A stretch of DNA of 64,000 nucleotides from Ziziphus jujuba (Eukaryota > Streptophyta > Magnoliopsida > Rosales > Rhamnaceae): contig NC_083385.1 of NCBI RefSeq assembly GCF_031755915.1, positions 17,877,001-17,941,000 on the forward strand, read 5' to 3'. Of the stretch, positions 58,440-64,000 are shown piece by piece. Within the stretch, counting starts at the first letter, position 1, and each line of letters begins with the position of its first letter. Position numbers and translations under genes: made by a program. The notes beneath the pieces were generated by a model. It did not search any database. It saw nothing but the letters and a program-made list of their open reading frames with translations, and was not told the origin of the DNA.

Positions 58440-60770
58440 GTAAGAAATTAATTTTTTTCATTTTTCTTCGATCAGTGAAAAGAAATAATAAATAACTTAA
58501 CTCAAGTTTCATTAAATCATTTTTAGTTAAGGTTTATACCATACTTGTATTACAAGTAAAAACGTAGGCTAGAATAAGCAGTGCAGTAGCTAATTTTTTT
58601 TCTTTTTAAATTTGATTTTTTCTTAAAAGAGATTTTGAGAAAAGAAAAAGAGAAAAAGAAATTCAGGTGTATTGCATATAAAGCTTTAATGATCATGTCA
58701 AGGTCAAGTGTTCTATAATAATGTGTCATTTATTTAAGTCATTGAATTAAATAGTTTTAAAATTACTAAATATGATGAAAAATTAAGTAGAAAAAACTAG
58801 CAGAGAATCCAGATATTTTATGATGTATTGACGGATTTGAATATTTTGTAAAAGTGTGCGATCATTTTGGAAATATGGGTTTTCTCATTTTTTTATTTTT
58901 ATTTTTTTGGCACATTTTATTTTATTTATTTTTAATTAATGTTACCTGAATTAAGCGTTTTGGAGGTTGAATCAATTTCTTGTTTTATGCTTGTATAGAT
59001 TTAAAACAATCCATTTTTTGTATGATTTATGCATATGCTTGACAAAATATGTTGTATGTAATTAATTGATCTTTTTTTTTTGGCCCTTTTTGCTATGTTA
59101 GAAAGTGAATGTCTATTAATATATTTATTTGAATATTGTTTACCTTGGTAATAGATGAAGTTGGATTTATTCAATTTAGAGTTTAATAAATTTAAAATGA
59201 ATTATAGACTTTAAAGGATTTGATAGATTGTTATGGAATTTATAGACTTCATAAAGAATTTATAAGAATCTAACGAAATCTTTAAGGTTAAGTTTGAATT
59301 TCATATTAACAATTTTATTTATAATTTTACTTTTAAAATATTTTTTCATTAAAATCTTTTAAAATTAATAAATTTTCTAATGCCTATATATTTTAAAAGA
59401 ATTCTATAATAAAATCTATTAAAATTTAAATTGAATATCATTGCATTCGTATAAACTTTTTTAAATCTAAATCGAATAACTTTAAACTTTTAAACAATTT
59501 TAAAACTTTTTAAATTTTAAATTGAATACACATTAATATTATTTATTATTGAATAACGACAATGGAAAAATAGCTAAAAGTAATATAAATAGCAATGTCA
59601 TTCTAATTCAATTATTATATTAAACATTTGTTCATAAATCAAAATAGATTTTATATTCTTTCAAATCTCAAAAATCTTCTATAATTGAATCAAGTTTGTT
59701 TTTAGAAAAATATATCCACATGAAAAGACATTAATGTTTCTAATAGTTGTCATTATATAAATATTAAATTGATTTATGAATAAGTTTTCTAGTCTAAAAC
59801 AAAACGTACAAAATGTATTCTACTTAGGTTTATGAATCACAGATTAATAAAAGCCCCCCCAAAAAAAAAAAGAAAATGAAAAAGAAAACTTACTTGGTCT
59901 TTTTATGTATAAGGAGTTGGAAAACAAAATGGCATTGAGTATAGATTAAATTGTTTTTAAAATTTTTTTTTTACACCTTGTAGTAGCATTTTGTACTTTT
60001 GTATTATGTTGGTGGAAAAAATGTTTTCAATTTTTGTTTGTACATTTAAAAAGTTTAGATAAGCTAGATTAGGTTAAAGTGATAACACATTATATATATA
60101 TATATATATATATGAATTTATATCTCAAAAAGGCAAAATTTGTAAATTGATAACTAATTATTATTTGTATCACATATTTAAGAATTTATAAATTCTATTA
60201 AGGAAATTGAAAGAATTTCAAAATGAATATTCAATTTTTGTTTTTTCTTGTAAGTTATGTTGGTTTTTATGATTTATTTTGTCTTTCGTATTTGTAGTTA
60301 ATCGATATATCTAACAAACTATAACTAATTTTTTCTTCGATTCAGTCTTTCATGAATTGCTAAAAACTAAAATAAGTTTATTAAAATTCAAATTCAAGAT
60401 CTAATAAATCAAATAATTCAAAATAAACTCAAACAATCTAGGATTCAGAAGTTACTTGCTAGAGATTGGACAGCTGCTGATCATTTGATTGGAATGAAAT
60501 TCAGAATGGACATGCTTGACCATATGAATAATTTGAAAAAAATAATGCATTCAATCTGTACCAGGTCTCTTACAAGATCAATTCGAACACAATTTAGAAG
60601 ACAAAAAAACAAAAATTAGTTGAACACATTAACAAACGGCACCTAAGTGGCTTAATTGATAATTTAAAAAGGAATTTGATGCAAGTTGGGAGAGCCAAAT
60701 TTGAAATTCTACTTAATTTTATATAATATATATTAAAAAAATAAATGCTTGGTGCTATGCACAGCTTAAA
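58440..60770. other. AT-rich intergenic stretch
   Basis: It holds poly-A/poly-T runs and a (TA)n tract at 60090-60112. No gene or clear transposon domain is visible. Confidence 0.6.
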
Positions 60771-61831
60771 ATATCGAAACTTTTTATAAAATTTTTATTT
60801 TTTAAAGGTATTGAAAGGAAATTTATCTCGCAAGTGGAAACATGTATAATTTTTATAATATCCATCGAAATTTTTGATATTTTTCTATAATTTTTATGGA
60901 AATTTCTATCATAATATCTATATCAAATCCTTCTTAATTTAGTTAAAAAAATCCATAATTTTCAAGAAAATTTTGAACTTTTGAAAACATTTATGATTTT
61001 TTTTTTTGGTTAAAATTTTTTATAATTTTTTTTATAAATATTATTAATGTTTAGTAAAACTATTTATTAAATCAAAATTATTGATATTTTTTTAACCTTT
61101 TAATTGTCTTCCAATAATTAGGTAAATAAAAATTAAAAATATTTCATATTTAACAAACAATATCCAAAATTATATTAGACAAATCTATTTATCATATTTT
61201 TAGAGAAAATTAGTATCACAAGTTATAAGTTTACTTATCTATTATTATTATTTTTACAATAAAAAATTTAATATTTTTTATAAATATTATAAAATAAATG
61301 AAAATTAGAACATGATAAAAATTGGAAAATATGCAAGAAATATATTTTTTGCAAACTAAGGTTTGAAATTTCGATATCGATTGTATTTGAAACATACAAA
61401 CTTAACTCTCACATATTTATATCGATGGTACATTAACAACTATATGAAAAATTATCAAAGAGATACATTTTTTTATAATTATTTTTTATATTTTATTTGA
61501 AATAATTGTTTTATATATCTTAACTAATAAATAATTTTATTAAATATGTATTTTTTATTAATAATAGTATATTTTTAACTATTAATGCTTATTAAAAATT
61601 GATTGATTAAGAGAAATATAATATGCATTCAATATTTTTGTAATTTTATTAATCAATTTGATAATTAATTAATTATATAAGATAATTCTAAAGTTTCAAT
61701 AAAAAAATTTATTTTTTAAATAAATTTCCATCAATTTTCTTTTTCAATATTCAATAATTTTTGATATTTTCATGGATATTTCCATACTTGCAACCGTTGA
61801 TATTTTTATCGATATCAAAATTTTGAACCTT
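60771..61831 (-). repeat. Dispersed AT-rich repeat, copy C
   Basis: On the - strand it starts AAGGTTCAAAATTTT (61817-61831) and ends TTTATAAAAAGTTTCGATAT (60771-60790), matching both ends of copy A (29820-30971). Like copy A it has an internal terminus-like motif (AAGGTTTGAAATTT at 61358-61371 on the + strand), inverted relative to its start. It is 1061 bp. No coding frame. Confidence 0.75.
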
Positions 61832-63811
61832 AGTGCCATATCTTCTCATAGCGTGTTTGGCAGTGCTTAGTACTTATTTTTCATAACATTGTTTTTAACT
61901 AATGTTTCATAAAATAAGTGGTAGAATATTTGGTTATGTATAGTAAAAAAATATTTTAAAATTTATTTTTGATATTTTTATATTTTACTTAATGCATTGT
62001 TGTAAAAAAAAAAAAAAAAAAAAAAAAATTCCTAAAGCCTTATTTGGAGTCGGTGTTTATCTTAGAAATATCTTTAGTGTTTATTTTTTGTCAAAACAAC
62101 ATTTTTTAATTTTTTTTTTTACTAAACATGAGCACATTTTTTTTTTTTTTTGGAAGCACTTGATGGAGCTCAAAAACATTTTCAAATATGCCCTAAATAT
62201 AATTCATCGCTGTACTGATGTAAACAATGCTGAGATTTGGCAGTTCCATTTTGTTCTAGCAAACTTGCCAGTTAGAGACCGCATTTTTATTTAGTTGAAT
62301 TAGCATATAAAACGCCATACTGGTCGAGATCTTATGTGGTTTGTTCATATACAAATTGTTTAGGTGCTTCTTCTAACACGATATTTGGAGTTTAAAAGAG
62401 TTTGACAGCCAATAAATAATGCCAATTTTTCTTCATCACAATATTGTAAATGTTACTGTTTTTAAAGCCAAGCAACCTATTATTGACTCTAGTCAGTGCT
62501 TCCTAAACTTCTCTACATGATGTATTTTTAATGTTTTATTTTGTTTAGACTGTAAATAATGTGAGACTTGTCACTTTGAAACTTTTTGAAAGTTTTGTTA
62601 ATAGGAGTTTAACATTTGTTAAATTATAGGCTAAAGATGTATATGGTTATTTTATTAGTTAAAAAATATGCTGCAAATGTGCTTGTCAGAATGCGTAAAT
62701 GAATTTTTCCTTAATATAGATTTGGCACTTTCAAACTAGAATAAAGTAATTTTTGAATGCATTTGCTTCCAATGTCACAACATCTTAATACAATGGAACC
62801 TACAAATAATTGAAGTTGCCAGATTTTTGGAGTTTATATCATTTGCAAAGTTGACAAAATTTGTAAAATAACTTTATGTACAATTTTTATTGACAGCTCA
62901 AAGACCAATCATAGTACTTTACTAGTTTTCAAATTTAATTTTTGTTACAGGTATATTTTCTTAGATGTAAGATGCTATGTTGATAGTTGATAAGGTTCAA
63001 TTTTGGATCTTTTTCATTGATTTCTTCTATAACATGAATTTATACTGCCATAAGGTCCTGTACGTCCTTCTTCCCTTACGGTTAAAACCAAACACATGAG
63101 AAAACTGTACAACAATTTTTTTTTTCTTTTTTTTTTCCCACTTAGACTTGACCCATTTAAAGACATAAGAATATAATAACTTACTTTGATATTTTCAAAT
63201 AAAATCGATAAAAGACTATCTAGATCATTCTTTGTAGTCTCATCAAAATACAGATAAAAATGGCTATGGTATATACAAGTAGAATGCATCTAAATATTAA
63301 CAAGCCATATATTCACACCGTTAAAGATTTGAATTCTTTATTAAAAAAATTTAATTGTAACTAAGGAAATTTTTTAAAGATTTAAAAATTATTTTAGCAT
63401 CTTATATTATAAAATAAACATATCACATAAGCAATATAAATTATATTTTTAAAAATTATTCTTAAATAATACAATCTAAATGTTAAGCTGATAAAGATAT
63501 TCTTAAACATTGTAAAATTTTTTCAAAAAACAAAATTTAGTTAAAAAGTCAAAAATTTCAAAAAAATATTTGTATATATATAATTAATTAATAGTTATAA
63601 AGAGAAATAGGACCGTCCATTTTTGGGGCATAAGGCAGAGGCCTTGGTGGCCCTTAATTATCCGCCGGTCAAAATTTGGTTTGATTTGCCTTTTTGTCTC
63701 TGTTTTTTTGGCTTTTTCTCAAAAGCTCTTTGAAAGATGTTTAAATTTACACAAACCACCTCCATCCACAAACTCAAGAAACACTTTATAAGCTAGTAAT
63801 TACATAACCTT
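61832..63811. other. AT-rich intergenic stretch
   Basis: A possible MITE-like segment runs from about 61853 (GCGTGTTTGGCAG) to about 62193 (ATATGCCCTAAA), with poly-A and poly-T runs in the middle; its ends are only weakly inverted. Further on are poly-T runs and, at 63630-63660, a GC-richer patch. The part next to 63811 probably holds the 3' UTR of the - strand gene. No gene is supported. Confidence 0.4.
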
Positions 63812-64000
63812 TTAGTATCTGGGTTTACAGTTCGAATATGCAGTTCGAGCTGCTTCACTTTTCTGCCTAATATCTTCATACATTTTCAATGATGCTTCAG
63901 AAAATTTGGTCAGTCTATCAAGAACCTTTGTCAAGCTTGAATGTATGCAGCTCAGATTTGGCGACGACGAATCCCTGCTGTTCTCATCATCCTTGTTCTC
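63812..64000 (-). CDS. Unidentified gene, C-terminal 63 codons (5' part outside window)
   Basis: The - strand is open from the window edge at 64000 to a TAA at 63812-63814, in one frame of 189 bases. The peptide has an acidic/Ser-rich start, then a probable amphipathic helix with Leu-Thr-Lys-Val-Leu-Asp-Arg-Leu-Thr-Lys-Phe-Ser, followed by a Met-Tyr-Glu-Asp-Ile-Arg-Gln-Lys-Ser-Glu stretch, and ends Asn-Cys-Lys-Pro-Arg-Tyr. Its composition and GC level contrast with the flanks, so I take it as real coding sequence, probably a last exon. I do not recognise the family. No start or upstream exon can be seen. Confidence 0.6.
   Translation of the reverse strand, partial: ENKDDENSRDSSSPNLSCIHSSLTKVLDRLTKFSEASLKMYEDIRQKSEAARTAYSNCKPRY

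Noticed and set aside
61853..62193. Clear MITE
   Set aside because: The ends (GCGTGTTTGGC and GGGCATATTTGA when inverted) are too different and no target duplication could be fixed; kept only as a remark.

Overview
The window is nuclear DNA of a flowering plant, most likely a eudicot. It is very AT-rich and microsatellite-dense. Its genes have GT-AG introns, and its transposon debris (Ty3/gypsy, Ty1/copia, hAT, PIF/Harbinger) is typical of plant intergenic space. The species cannot be named from sequence alone. No RNA gene, CRISPR array or organellar segment was seen.

Layout. 1-1829: AT-rich, probably old retrotransposon debris. 1830-13293: a decayed Ty3/gypsy element on the + strand, with LTR copies, primer-binding site, gag, protease, RT, RNase H, integrase and a chromodomain-type end. 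Its integrase is split by a 1.16-kb non-autonomous hAT element with an 8-bp target duplication, and by the 3' end of a second gypsy element on the - strand. 20199-21362 (-): an intact AP2/ERF gene of the RAP2-4 type. 31833-33995 (-): a four-exon gene for a conserved plant protein of unknown function, with a probable 5'-leader intron and a decayed duplicate of its last exon inside intron 3. 37150-39840 (-): a Ty1/copia remnant. 40052-41522 (+): a PIF/Harbinger transposase remnant. 43821-44683 (+): a broken 2-alkenal-reductase-type pseudogene. 51494-57248 (+): a complete seven-exon gene for peroxisomal acyl-CoA oxidase, ACX2 type. 63812-64000 (-): the last 63 codons of an unidentified gene running off the window.

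The remaining sequence is AT-rich spacer with (TA)n, (TG)n and (TATG)n tracts, several short tandem duplications, and a dispersed AT-rich repeat family of about 1.1 kb. The best copies are 29820-30971 (+), 48735-49765 (+, partial) and 60771-61831 (-). A deleted relative lies at about 48030-48460.

The intact genes do not form a pathway. RAP2-4 is a stress-related transcription factor and ACX2 acts in peroxisomal fatty-acid beta-oxidation. Both have the same 11-mer, GCCACGTGTCA (G-box/ABRE type), in their upstream region, which may be chance or shared ABA/bZIP input. I found no convincing new multi-gene system. The best leads are the dispersed repeat with an internally inverted terminus, the duplicated pseudo-exon, and promoter-like sequence facing ACX2 from downstream.
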